Assembly: GCA_030647575.1 (NCBI GenBank)
Contig: JAUSJS010000198.1
Span: 1-12,261 of the forward strand
Direction of reading: 5' to 3'
From: Candidatus Limnocylindrales bacterium
GTDB lineage: Bacteria > Chloroflexota > Limnocylindria > Limnocylindrales > CSP1-4
DNA length: 12,261 nucleotides
The notes below the pieces were generated by a model that saw nothing but the letters and a program-made list of their open reading frames with translations, made no database searches and was not told the origin of the DNA. The translations under genes were made by a program, and so were the position numbers. This document shows positions 1 to 7,193 of the stretch, piece after piece. Every line of letters starts with the position of its first letter. Positions within the stretch are counted from its first letter, which is position 1.

Positions 1-1934
1 GGCGCGCCCGACGCGGATCGGAGACCGCCGAGTTCCGCCGACTCCGGGCCGGCGGCGCCGACACCCCCGGCCTCGAGGCCGCGACCGGCGTCCGGGCCAC
101 CGGGCTCGGCCGGCTCCGGTCCGCCCGAGTTCTCGCGACGCGTGCCGTCCTGGCCGTCGATCCCGAGCTCCCCGAGTCGATCCGCGGGCTGGCCACCGGG
201 GACGGTCGCGACGGCCAGCCGACGAAGCTGGCCGGCGCGGTCCAGGCCGACGAGCACCTCGCCCAGGATCCGCTCGTAGCGCGCCGGCTCGCCCCGTGCG
301 CGCAGGGTCTCGACCGTCGTCTCGGTCACGGTCCGCGCGGCATCGGCCGCCGAGAATGGACGCTGGTCGAAGCGCTCCGGCGGCGCGAACAGGCCGCGCC
401 CCGGAATCACGTCGGGATCGCCGGCTCCACCCGCCGATGGCTCCAGCCCGACATTCGCGCGGGTCCGCGGCCCGGGCGGCAACACCGCGCCGGGCGGCAG
501 CAGCTCGACGATCCCTGCCGCGTCGTCGTCGGGATCGGCGAGCCGCGCGCTCAAGACGCGGTATCCCGCCGTCGCTCCCCCGATGACGGCGGCGACCACA
601 GCCTCGGCGCCGCCGTCGACCAGCTGGACGACCCGCCCGTCGCGCGCCATGGCGGGCTCGACCGCCTCCAGGGCGCGCCCGATCGACGCGGCCTGCCAGC
701 TCCAGGGCGGGCGCAGCGATGCGCTCGCCAGGGCATCGACCGGCAGGAGCGCGGCGGCTTCGCGCCCCAGCACCCAGGACGTGCCGTGATAGATCGCGGC
801 CAGCCGTTCCAGGTTGGGGCGCATCGGCGGTTGGCCGAGCACGAGGCGAATCCGCGGGGCCGCGGCGGCCCGCCCGTAGCCGATGGGATCGTCGCGCAGG
901 CCCAGCAGCCCGGACGGGCCACTCAGCCCAAGGACGGCGGTCGCGGTCCCCTCACCCAGGCTCCGGAGGTCCTCGCCAAGCCGCGCGTGGACCGGTCCGA
1001 GCGCTCCCCCATCCAGGCGCTGGATGAAGCCGCGGACGCTGCGGAACGCATCCTCGTAGGCGAGCCAGGGATTGCGTTCGCGCCATTGGGCCGCGGTCGA
1101 TGGGCGGACGTGGCCGCCGGCGATGCGCAGCGCCGCCGCGCGCCCGGGCTGGGTCGCCAGCCGGCTCGAGGGCAGGATGGCGTGGAGCAGGGCGAGACGG
1201 AGCGCGGCGAGGACCGGCGCGGCCCGCAGGTCGCTCTCGATCCGCTCCAGGATCGCCCCGAGGCCGACCAGCTGGCGGGGCGTGTGCAGGGCGAGCAGCT
1301 CGTCGGGGAGCTCAGGCGCACCGGCGACGTCGGGAAACCGGGCGCGCAGCATCCCGCGCATGCCCGCGGCACCCGGGTCCGTCATGGCCCGGGCCAGGTC
1401 GTCCGGCTCGAGTGGCGCCTGGCGGTGCTCCGAGCCGCCGCGCTGGTCACGGCAGACCGTGCAGCGATAGTGGCGGGCGATCGGTCGAGCGCCGCCCGGG
1501 CTTCCGTCCTCGTCCTCGGCAGTCCACAGGATCTCGTCCGCCACGAGGGTCCGGGCACACGTCGCACAGCGGGTCGCAAACAGGTCGCCGACGGAGACCT
1601 TGAGGCTCGTGTCCCCGCGCGGCGAGGCGGCCATCCCCTGGAAGGCCGCGTCCAGATGGCGCACGTCCGGGGGCCGCAGGACGACCTCGGCCAGCATCCG
1701 CGTCAGTGGGCTCGACTCGAGCGAAACCCCTCGACGCTGGAGGTCGACGGCAGCTCGCGCCACCCAGCCGCCACGCCCGAACAGGTCGGCGACGACGTCG
1801 CCAGGGCCGCTGTGCAGCTCGATCCGAGCGGCCACCAGCGCCGGCGACGGCGCCGGGGCAATTCGGTCGAAGATCGGGAGCGAGTGCCCCGGATCGGTGC
1901 TGGCGAAGGATGCTCGACCGGTCATCGAGGGCAT
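1..1934 (-). CDS. Zn-ribbon DNA methylase-like protein with degenerate catalytic motif, partial (stop beyond left edge)
   Basis: The frame stays open for 644 codons from the ATG at 1934 to the left edge, so the C-terminus is missing. An in-frame ATG at 1925 is an alternative start; neither has a clear ribosome binding site. An SAM-binding motif I-like stretch (DVVADLFGRGGWVARAA) lies at residues 46-62. A Zn-ribbon-like pair, CATC (123-126) and CTVC (158-161), comes next, then HTPRQLVGLGAILERIE (217-233) and WRERNPWLAYEDAFRSV (284-300). This order resembles COG1743-type adenine-specific DNA methylases with a Zn ribbon (family knowledge, not searched). Where that family has (D/N/S)PPY, this protein reads LVLGQPPMRPN (364-374), followed by a Rossmann-like tail near 385-463. 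The catalytic Asp/Asn/Ser and aromatic residue are therefore absent. From about residue 595 the chain is rich in Gly, Ala, Pro and Glu and probably disordered. The gene starts 75 bp after the TPR gene stop and probably shares its transcript. Methyltransferase activity is doubtful; a binding or structural role is possible. Confidence 0.8.
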   Translation of the reverse strand, partial: MPSMTGRASFASTDPGHSLPIFDRIAPAPSPALVAARIELHSGPGDVVADLFGRGGWVARAAVDLQRRGVSLESSPLTRMLAEVVLRPPDVRHLDAAFQGMAASPRGDTSLKVSVGDLFATRCATCARTLVADEILWTAEDEDGSPGGARPIARHYRCTVCRDQRGGSEHRQAPLEPDDLARAMTDPGAAGMRGMLRARFPDVAGAPELPDELLALHTPRQLVGLGAILERIESDLRAAPVLAALRLALLHAILPSSRLATQPGRAAALRIAGGHVRPSTAAQWRERNPWLAYEDAFRSVRGFIQRLDGGALGPVHARLGEDLRSLGEGTATAVLGLSGPSGLLGLRDDPIGYGRAAAAPRIRLVLGQPPMRPNLERLAAIYHGTSWVLGREAAALLPVDALASASLRPPWSWQAASIGRALEAVEPAMARDGRVVQLVDGGAEAVVAAVIGGATAGYRVLSARLADPDDDAAGIVELLPPGAVLPPGPRTRANVGLEPSAGGAGDPDVIPGRGLFAPPERFDQRPFSAADAARTVTETTVETLRARGEPARYERILGEVLVGLDRAGQLRRLAVATVPGGQPADRLGELGIDGQDGTRRENSGGPEPAEPGGPDAGRGLEAGGVGAAGPESAELGGLRSASGA

Positions 1935-2009
1935 GCTAGCCGAGCGGCCCGCGTGCCGGCCGATCGCAGGTCCGTCGTACCTCGGATCCCGCTGCGGATG
2001 GAGTCCCGC

Positions 2010-2867
2010 TTACGGCTCGTCGAGCTCGTCGGGCTCGTCCTCGAACGCCTCGTCGGTCGTGGAGTCCGGGGGCAGGACGCGGTCCAGATCCTCGATCCCC
2101 TCGTCCTCCTCGTCGTCCTCGAGGTCCTCTTCGAGATCCATCTCCTCGCGCACGAGGGTGCCCTTGGTGTACGGGCGAAGGTCGGTGGACTTGGCCGCCG
2201 TCGGGAAGCTGACCTTCCCGTAGTTGGTCGGGTCCTGGAAGATCTCGCGCAGGATGATCCGCACGTCCTTGTCGCCGAGGGAGGTCACGCCGGCGGCGTA
2301 CTTGTTGCCGTCGGCGATCAGCTTGAGCAGGCGGGCGGCCACCCGCGGCTCGACCACCCCGATCCGGACGCCGTTGCTGTGGGCGATCAGCCGGTTGCCT
2401 TCCGACGTGAGCTCGACCGCATCACCCGGGTTGACTTGGGCCAGCTGGCGCGGGTCGGCGAGGTCGGTCAGGAAGGCGAACCCGGTCTTGCCCGTTTCCT
2501 CGACAAAGATGCTGACGGGCGCCTTGCTGCCCGCCTGGGCGGGCACGGTCCTCTCGCCAGCGGCCACGATCAGGACCTTGAGCCGATCGATGTTGCGCTC
2601 CGCGATCCGGTTCGTCGGATCGAGCGCAAGCGCGGTCTGGTAGTGCTCGCGGGCGGCGCGCAGCTCGCCGAGCTCCCAGAGCGCCTTGGCCAGCCGGTTC
2701 TCCGACTCGGCGTCGGGGCCGAGCTCGAGGAGCTTCCGGTTGGTCTCGGCGGCCTCGGCCCACTCGGCGGCCGACGCCTGGCCGATCGCCTGGTCCGCGA
2801 GCTGCCGCTTCTGGCGGGTCAGGTTGACAGGGCTCTGCGCGGTGGTCTCGGTGTCGGGGAAGGTCAC
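2010..2867 (-). CDS. TPR-repeat protein with C-terminal beta-barrel-like domain and acidic tail
   Basis: This is a cytoplasmic 285-aa protein with no signal peptide or membrane segment. The GTG at 2867 is preferred over the in-frame start at 2978: it has AAAGGA 10 nt upstream, and a good promoter lies at 2950-2978, so the longer version would begin inside the -35 box. Residues 15-95 form two to three tetratricopeptide helical hairpins (AKALWELGELRAAREHYQTA, then LDPTN). Residues 115-210 look all-beta and then helical (PGDAVELTSEGNRL, GVRIGVVEPRVAARLLKLIA), with a spacing reminiscent of HIRAN-type barrels; this is a weak inference. Residues 241-285 are extremely acidic, with 26 of 45 being Asp or Glu. 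TPRs usually mediate protein-protein contacts, and an acidic tail could mimic DNA or bind basic partners. The methylase-like gene follows 75 bp downstream on the same strand, suggesting co-expression. I do not recognise a named family. Confidence 0.85.
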   Translation of the reverse strand: MTFPDTETTAQSPVNLTRQKRQLADQAIGQASAAEWAEAAETNRKLLELGPDAESENRLAKALWELGELRAAREHYQTALALDPTNRIAERNIDRLKVLIVAAGERTVPAQAGSKAPVSIFVEETGKTGFAFLTDLADPRQLAQVNPGDAVELTSEGNRLIAHSNGVRIGVVEPRVAARLLKLIADGNKYAAGVTSLGDKDVRIILREIFQDPTNYGKVSFPTAAKSTDLRPYTKGTLVREEMDLEEDLEDDEEDEGIEDLDRVLPPDSTTDEAFEDEPDELDEP

Positions 2868-2877
2868 GAGGCGGTCG

Positions 2878-2883
2878 TCCTTT
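2878..2883 (-). promoter_or_regulatory. Ribosome binding site fixing the TPR start
   Basis: AAAGGA on the minus strand sits 10 nt before the GTG at 2867. It is the only purine-rich Shine-Dalgarno-like element near the possible starts and decides the GTG over the upstream in-frame codon at 2978. Confidence 0.5.
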
Positions 2884-2949
2884 CGGGGCGCGGCGAGATT
2901 CGGAGCGGTCCTGGGGGCGCGCGGCCACGCGGGCCGTGGCGGGTACCGC

Positions 2950-2978
2950 TTTGTAGCACCGTCCGGCCGGCGCGTCAA
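2950..2978 (-). promoter_or_regulatory. Sigma-70-type promoter of the TPR gene
   Basis: Read on the minus strand, TTGACG (2978-2973) is followed after exactly 17 nt by TACAAA (2955-2950). This is a good vegetative promoter for such GC-rich DNA. It predicts a start near 2943 and a leader of roughly 75 nt before the GTG at 2867. It supports the shorter start for the TPR gene and makes TPR plus methylase-like genes a separate transcription unit, although readthrough from the PolX unit is possible. Confidence 0.55.
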
Positions 2979-2980
2979 AC

Positions 2981-3012
2981 GAGCGCGTCGCGGGTGTTGA
3001 GCGCGTCGCGGG
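2981..3012. repeat. Pair of 14-bp direct repeats upstream of the TPR promoter
   Basis: GAGCGCGTCGCGGG occurs at 2981-2994 and again, identically, at 2999-3012, with 4 nt between the copies (18-bp period). The pair sits immediately upstream of the -35 box at 2973-2978, where an activator or repressor would bind. In GC-rich DNA short repeats also arise by chance, so an operator role is only a possibility. Confidence 0.5.
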
Positions 3013-3023
3013 ACGCCCGACGC
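3003..3023 (-). terminator. Weak hairpin after the membrane-protein gene
   Basis: GCGTCG...CGACGC arms with a two-base bulge, two further G-C pairs and a three-base loop lie 10 nt after the stop codon at 3033. No T tract follows on the minus strand, so intrinsic termination would be weak at best. The right-hand repeat copy at 2999-3012 forms part of this stem. Confidence 0.22.
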
Positions 3024-3032
3024 CGGCTCGAT

Positions 3033-3869
3033 CTACGGCCGCAGCAACAGGTTCCAGGCGGTCACCACGACGCCCAGGGCGGCGAGCAGCCCGGTCTGCC
3101 AGATCCAGCGCAGCTCCCGCCGGCGTGCCGGGTGGGTGCCGGTCAGGGCATCCCACAGGTAGAAGGCGAGGGTCAGGAGCGCCGGGCCCATCAGTCGCGG
3201 GATCTCCATGGCGCGCAACGCAGCCGCTCCAATGGCGATCGCGGTGAGGTAGGTCGCCGCCGACCAGAGCGCGTCGACCAGGTTCCCGACGCGCAGCGCG
3301 ACAGCGCGGTAGCCGAGCAGCCCCGCGATGATGCCGTCGCCGGCCGCGAGGACGAGGAGGTTGGTCTCGGGCAGTGGGCCAGCCCCGCCCGTCGGTTGGG
3401 CGAGACCGCCTGGGACCATCGCCGCGACGCCGGTGAAGCCGACGAAGGCGACCAGCAGGACGGTCACCAGGACCGCGGTCCGATCGTCGGCGCTGAGGCC
3501 GGTCGGGGCGTGGTGGATGCGCGCCTCGAGCGCGAGTGTCCGGTGGACCAGCAGCCAGGTGACCGCGAGGGCGGGGGCCAGCCACAACCCGAACGGCACG
3601 AGCCGGATGGCACCGAGGCAGGCCACGGCGGCGACGGCAGGCAGGATCAGCGCTTCGATCGCGACCCCGGCGGCGGCTTCGGCCGGCGATGCTTCGTCGG
3701 CGAGGACCTGGAGGGCCCCGAGGAGCATGGCGCCCAGCAGCAGGACGGCAACGAGCCAGACCAGCGGCGGCTCGACCAGGCGTGACAGCCCGACTAGCGC
3801 AACGGCAACGACCGCGAGATCGCGGTGTGCCGATTGGTCCTGCTGTGCTGCGAAGCTTCGACGGTCCAT
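3033..3869 (-). CDS. Nine-helix integral membrane protein, function unknown
   Basis: This is a 278-aa protein starting MDRRSFAAQQ. Its ATG shares one base with the PolX stop (TGATG at 3871-3867), a classic translational-coupling arrangement, and there is no independent ribosome binding site; longer in-frame starts would lie inside PolX. Hydrophobic stretches suggest about nine membrane helices near residues 17-33, 36-54, 68-90, 92-109, 131-151, 171-188, 198-218, 224-243 and 255-275. The loop at 153-169 is Gly/Pro-rich, and a basic loop (HPARRRELR) precedes the last helix. There is no signal peptide, and no conserved acidic or histidine cluster in the helices points to a transporter or enzyme. 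It resembles unnamed membrane proteins of Chloroflexota and Actinomycetota. Coupling to PolX implies matched expression but not necessarily shared function. Confidence 0.8.
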   Translation of the reverse strand: MDRRSFAAQQDQSAHRDLAVVAVALVGLSRLVEPPLVWLVAVLLLGAMLLGALQVLADEASPAEAAAGVAIEALILPAVAAVACLGAIRLVPFGLWLAPALAVTWLLVHRTLALEARIHHAPTGLSADDRTAVLVTVLLVAFVGFTGVAAMVPGGLAQPTGGAGPLPETNLLVLAAGDGIIAGLLGYRAVALRVGNLVDALWSAATYLTAIAIGAAALRAMEIPRLMGPALLTLAFYLWDALTGTHPARRRELRWIWQTGLLAALGVVVTAWNLLLRP

Positions 3870-5695
3870 CAGAGCCGCGCGGGCTTGCCGCGCGCCCAGG
3901 CCAGGAGGTCCTCCCGCGAGCGCGTGTTCACGACGGATTCGGGTCCGACCCACGCTCGCCTGGCCTGGCTGATTCCCCAATCCAGGTAGTCCAGCTCGTG
4001 GATGTCGTGCGCGTCCGAGTCGATCGCGAGGAGGCAGCCCAACCCGACCGCCCGTCGGGCGCGCTCCACGGCGAGGTCCAGGCGCGGCGGCGAACCGTTC
4101 ATCTCGAGGGCGGTCCCGGTCTGTGCCGCCTCCGTATAGACCCGGTCCCAATCCAGATCGAGATCGGGGCGCTGGCCGATCTTGCGCCCGGACGGGTGCG
4201 CGATGACGTCGACGTGCGGACTGCGGATGGCGGCCAGCGTACGCTGTGTCAGCTGGGCCCTTGGCTGGCGCCGCCCGACATGGACCGACGCCACCACCAC
4301 GTCGAAGCGCGCGAGCAAGTCGTCCTCGTAGTCGAGCATGCCGTCGGCGCGAACCTCGAGCTCGCAGCCGTGGAGCAGTCGGAAGCCACCCGGCGGGGTC
4401 TCCGGCGGGGCCGTGCCGGCGGCCTCCTCGGCCTCGAACCGCGCGTTCAGCGCGGCGATCGCCCGCGCCTGCTCGGCGACGCGCGCCGGATTCAGGCCCC
4501 GCGCGATCGCGAGCGACTGGGAGTGGTCGGTCAGGACCTGGTAGGCGTAGCCATGCCGTCGGGCGGCCTCGATCATGACCTCCAGCGGCTGGTGGCCGTC
4601 AGACCAATCGGAGTGGCTGTGCAGGTCGCCGCGGAGATCGCCGAGCTCGATCAAGCGCGGGAGCGTGCCGGCGAGGGCCGCCTCGATCTCGCCGGTGTCC
4701 TCGCGCAGCTCCGGCTCGACGAACGGGAGGCCGAGGAAGGCGTACGCCTCCGCCTCGGTCGCGAAGGTGCGCAGCTCGGCGGCATCACCGGTCAGCGGCT
4801 CGCCGTCATCGCCCAGGCGCAGGAAACCCTTCTCGGACAGGCTCCAGCCCCGGTCCCGGGCCATCGCCCGCAGCCGGACGTTGTGCTCCTTGGACCCCGT
4901 GAAATGGATCCGGTAGGTACCTGCGGCCTCCGGCGGCATGGCCATCAGGTCCACCTGCGGCCCGCGGATCAGCCGGACGGCCGACTTCTGGGCTCCCCGG
5001 TTGATCACCCGATCGACCATGCCGAGCGAGGTGAACGCGGCCATCAATGGCCCCGGCTCGTTCGTCTCCCCCAGCAGGTCCAGGTCCCCGATCGATTCGC
5101 GCCGGCGCCGGAAGGATCCGGCCGACTCGATGGAGCGGACGCCAGGCACCTTCGCCAAGGCGGTCATGACCGCCGTCAGGAGCTCCTCGGCCTGATCCAG
5201 CTGCATCCGGGTGGGCGGCCGATCGGCCAGGCGGGCGAGTCCCTCGAGAACGAGGGCCTCGGTCCGCTCGGACATGCCTCGGACGGTGCGCAGCCGGCCG
5301 GTCTTGGCCGCCTCGCTGAGTCCATCCAGGGATTCGATGCCAAGCTCCTGGTGAAGTTGGCGGACGGTCTTGGGGCCCAACCCCGGGATCTGCAGCAGCT
5401 CGACCAGGCTGGCCGGAATTTCCGTCCGGAGACGGTCGAGCAGGCGCAGGCGCCCGGTCGTCGCCAGCTCAGTGAGCTTGTCGCTGATCGCTTTCCCAAC
5501 GCCGGGGATCCGCGGCACCGTCCCGGAGCGGTATGCCGAGACCAGGTCGACCGGACTCCGCCCGATCGCGTCGGCGGCCCGGTGGTAGGCAACGGTCTTG
5601 AACACGAGCTCGCCCTGGAGCTCCAGGATGTCGCCGATCTCATGGAAGATGCGGGCGAGGTCGCCGTTGGTCAGCTCGGCCGGTTGATCAGTCAC
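3869..5695 (-). CDS. polX: DNA polymerase/3'-5' exonuclease PolX with PHP domain
   Basis: Family X DNA polymerase fused to a PHP nuclease, a gap-filling enzyme of base excision repair with a Mn-dependent 3'-5' exonuclease in the PHP part (family knowledge). Helix-hairpin-helix motifs are visible at residues 62-82 (PRIPGVGKAISDKL) and 103-123 (IPGLGPKTVRQL). The nucleotidyltransferase core follows with AGSFRRRRESIGDLD (192-206), giving D204 and D206, and the third carboxylate D249 in QVDLM. The PHP metal residues look intact: H359 and H361 (LHSH), D366, D390 and H391 (LTDH), H442 and E445 (HGCE), H472, H500 (IAHP), D559, D561 and H563 (DSDAH). At 608 aa it is slightly long, partly from a Pro/Ala/Glu-rich loop near 423-437. 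The start is GTG, 17 bp after the upstream diguanylate cyclase stop and without a clear ribosome binding site, so operon membership is likely. Confidence 0.97.
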   Translation of the reverse strand: MTDQPAELTNGDLARIFHEIGDILELQGELVFKTVAYHRAADAIGRSPVDLVSAYRSGTVPRIPGVGKAISDKLTELATTGRLRLLDRLRTEIPASLVELLQIPGLGPKTVRQLHQELGIESLDGLSEAAKTGRLRTVRGMSERTEALVLEGLARLADRPPTRMQLDQAEELLTAVMTALAKVPGVRSIESAGSFRRRRESIGDLDLLGETNEPGPLMAAFTSLGMVDRVINRGAQKSAVRLIRGPQVDLMAMPPEAAGTYRIHFTGSKEHNVRLRAMARDRGWSLSEKGFLRLGDDGEPLTGDAAELRTFATEAEAYAFLGLPFVEPELREDTGEIEAALAGTLPRLIELGDLRGDLHSHSDWSDGHQPLEVMIEAARRHGYAYQVLTDHSQSLAIARGLNPARVAEQARAIAALNARFEAEEAAGTAPPETPPGGFRLLHGCELEVRADGMLDYEDDLLARFDVVVASVHVGRRQPRAQLTQRTLAAIRSPHVDVIAHPSGRKIGQRPDLDLDWDRVYTEAAQTGTALEMNGSPPRLDLAVERARRAVGLGCLLAIDSDAHDIHELDYLDWGISQARRAWVGPESVVNTRSREDLLAWARGKPARL

Positions 5696-5712
5696 TCGGC
5701 GGATGGTAGTAC

Positions 5713-7128
5713 CTACGCGGCGACGACCCGGTCCCGACCCCCCCGCTTGGCGCGATAGAGGGCCTGGTCGGCCAGCCCGATCAGCTCGTCGATCGGCTGA
5801 TCGGCGTGGTCCGAGACCGCAACCCCGACCGATACGCTCACGCCAGGCACGCCCAACCGCTGGAGATCCAGCTGCGCGACCGCCACCCGGACGCGCTCGC
5901 CGACCTCGAAGGCGACATCCATACCCGGATTTCGCAGCAGGACCACGAACTCCTCGCCTCCGAAGCGCGCCGGAACGTCGTCCTCGCGGACGGCCGCGAC
6001 GATCGCCCCGGCGACGGCCCGCAGGACCTCATCCCCAGTCGCGTGGCCGTAGGTGTCGTTGAGGACCTTGAACTTGTCGATGTCGATCATCAGGACACCG
6101 ACCGCATCGTCCGCTCGGCGGCGCCGAGCCAGCAGACCGCAGAACTCGTCGAAGTAGCGGCGGTTGGGCAGACCGGTCAGGGCGTCGGTCGAGGCCTGTG
6201 CTTCGGCCGCGCGATGCGAATAGGCACGGGCGAGGGCGGCCGAGGCCTCGTCGGCGGCACCGACCAGCAGCCGCTGGGTGGTGGCGGACCAGGAATCGCC
6301 GGTCCGATGCGACAGGACGATCGCGCCGACCACCCCGTCGTCCGAGGTGAGCGGCGCGGCCAACGTCCGCCGCAGGCCGTAGACCTGGCGGACCCGGGCG
6401 GCAATTCGATCGGCAACCAGCTGTCCTTCGTGAGCCCGAACGGCTGGAGCGGTCGCTCTCACGGGTGGCCCGGAGGCGACCCCCGGGGCCCCGCCTCCGA
6501 GGCGGCCGGCGAGGTCCGCGCGAGCCCGGCCACCCCGGCCGATCAATGCTTCGACCCGAGCGCGGGCAGGATCCGCACCGACCGCGACCGGCTCGTCCCC
6601 CTCGGCCATCACGGCCAGGCTGAGCGGCTCGCGCTCGACGACCTGCGTCTCGAAGACCGGGTCCTCCAGGTCGGCGATCGGCAGCAGCGTGCTCGAGTCC
6701 GGGACGCCCGGGCGGGCGCTGATCAATGTGGCGTCGAGCACGCGCGCGTCGGGCCGACGGCGTACGACGACGATGTGGTCGGCCTCGGTCGCTCGTGCCA
6801 GCTCGTCGACGATCGCGCTCAGGATCGCGTCGGGCGAGATCGAGCGCGACAGGCCGGACAGGATGCGGGCGAAGGATTCCGCCTCGGCCCGCCGGCCGGT
6901 CTCGAGCGCCGAGACGGCCTGGCGGTTGACGATGCCGGCGGCGCCGGCAACGACCAGCAGGGCGATGACGATCCAGTCGAGCAGCGAGGCTCCCTCGGCA
7001 CCGAGGCGCAGGAACACGATCGTGCCGAGGGCAAGGAAGGAACCGGCGAAGACCCACCACGACCGTCGGATCCGTCGGTCGGGTGCCTCTGAGGGTGCGG
7101 CCGGCGGCGGACTGAGGGCTTCATTCAC
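5713..7128 (-). CDS. Membrane-anchored GAF-GGDEF diguanylate cyclase
   Basis: This 471-aa protein probably makes cyclic di-GMP from two GTP. Two membrane helices near the N-terminus (about 24-42 and 49-68) anchor it. A GAF-like sensor spans roughly 82-305, interrupted by a Gly/Ala/Arg/Pro-rich insert near 185-228. The GGDEF domain runs from about 312 (STDALTGLPNRRYF) to 468. The active-site loop reads GGEEF (390-394), DIDKFKVLND supplies the metal and GTP contacts, and R381-E-D-D384 lies at the position of the RxxD inhibitory site, so product feedback is expected. There is no EAL or HD-GYP phosphodiesterase domain. The start is GTG at 7128 with no good ribosome binding site; TGTTAT (7140-7135) lies six bases upstream and could be a -10 element for a leaderless start, but no matching -35 is visible. 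The gene lies between another GGDEF gene (65 bp) and polX (17 bp). Confidence 0.92.
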   Translation of the reverse strand: MNEALSPPPAAPSEAPDRRIRRSWWVFAGSFLALGTIVFLRLGAEGASLLDWIVIALLVVAGAAGIVNRQAVSALETGRRAEAESFARILSGLSRSISPDAILSAIVDELARATEADHIVVVRRRPDARVLDATLISARPGVPDSSTLLPIADLEDPVFETQVVEREPLSLAVMAEGDEPVAVGADPARARVEALIGRGGRARADLAGRLGGGAPGVASGPPVRATAPAVRAHEGQLVADRIAARVRQVYGLRRTLAAPLTSDDGVVGAIVLSHRTGDSWSATTQRLLVGAADEASAALARAYSHRAAEAQASTDALTGLPNRRYFDEFCGLLARRRRADDAVGVLMIDIDKFKVLNDTYGHATGDEVLRAVAGAIVAAVREDDVPARFGGEEFVVLLRNPGMDVAFEVGERVRVAVAQLDLQRLGVPGVSVSVGVAVSDHADQPIDELIGLADQALYRAKRGGRDRVVAA

Positions 7129-7158
7129 TTCGGGATAACAGGATGGCGGTTCGGGTCC

Positions 7159-7184
7159 GGTCCGTCCATTGGTACATTCGGACC
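7159..7184. repeat. Small inverted repeat between the two GGDEF genes
   Basis: GGTCCG (7159-7164) and CGGACC (7179-7184) form a six-base stem with a 14-nt loop in the 65-bp gap. No T tract follows on the minus strand, so it is a poor terminator candidate; it may be an RNA hairpin or chance. Confidence 0.25.
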
Positions 7185-7193
7185 ATTTCGGCG

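Noticed and set aside
551..1372. Minus-strand open frames of 123 and 149 codons at the left end
   Set aside because: They are in another frame on the same strand as the 644-codon methylase-like gene and give Cys/Ser/Arg/Pro-rich sequence without domain features.
786..3785. 999-codon plus-strand open frame
   Set aside because: It runs antisense through the methylase-like, TPR and membrane-protein genes, is highly enriched in Arg, Gly, Asp, Gln and Leu, and has no domain pattern. Long antisense frames like this are expected opposite GC-rich genes.
3689..5758. 689-codon plus-strand open frame
   Set aside because: It is antisense to PolX, whose minus-strand translation has every catalytic motif. 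The plus-strand product is low-complexity with no recognisable domain.
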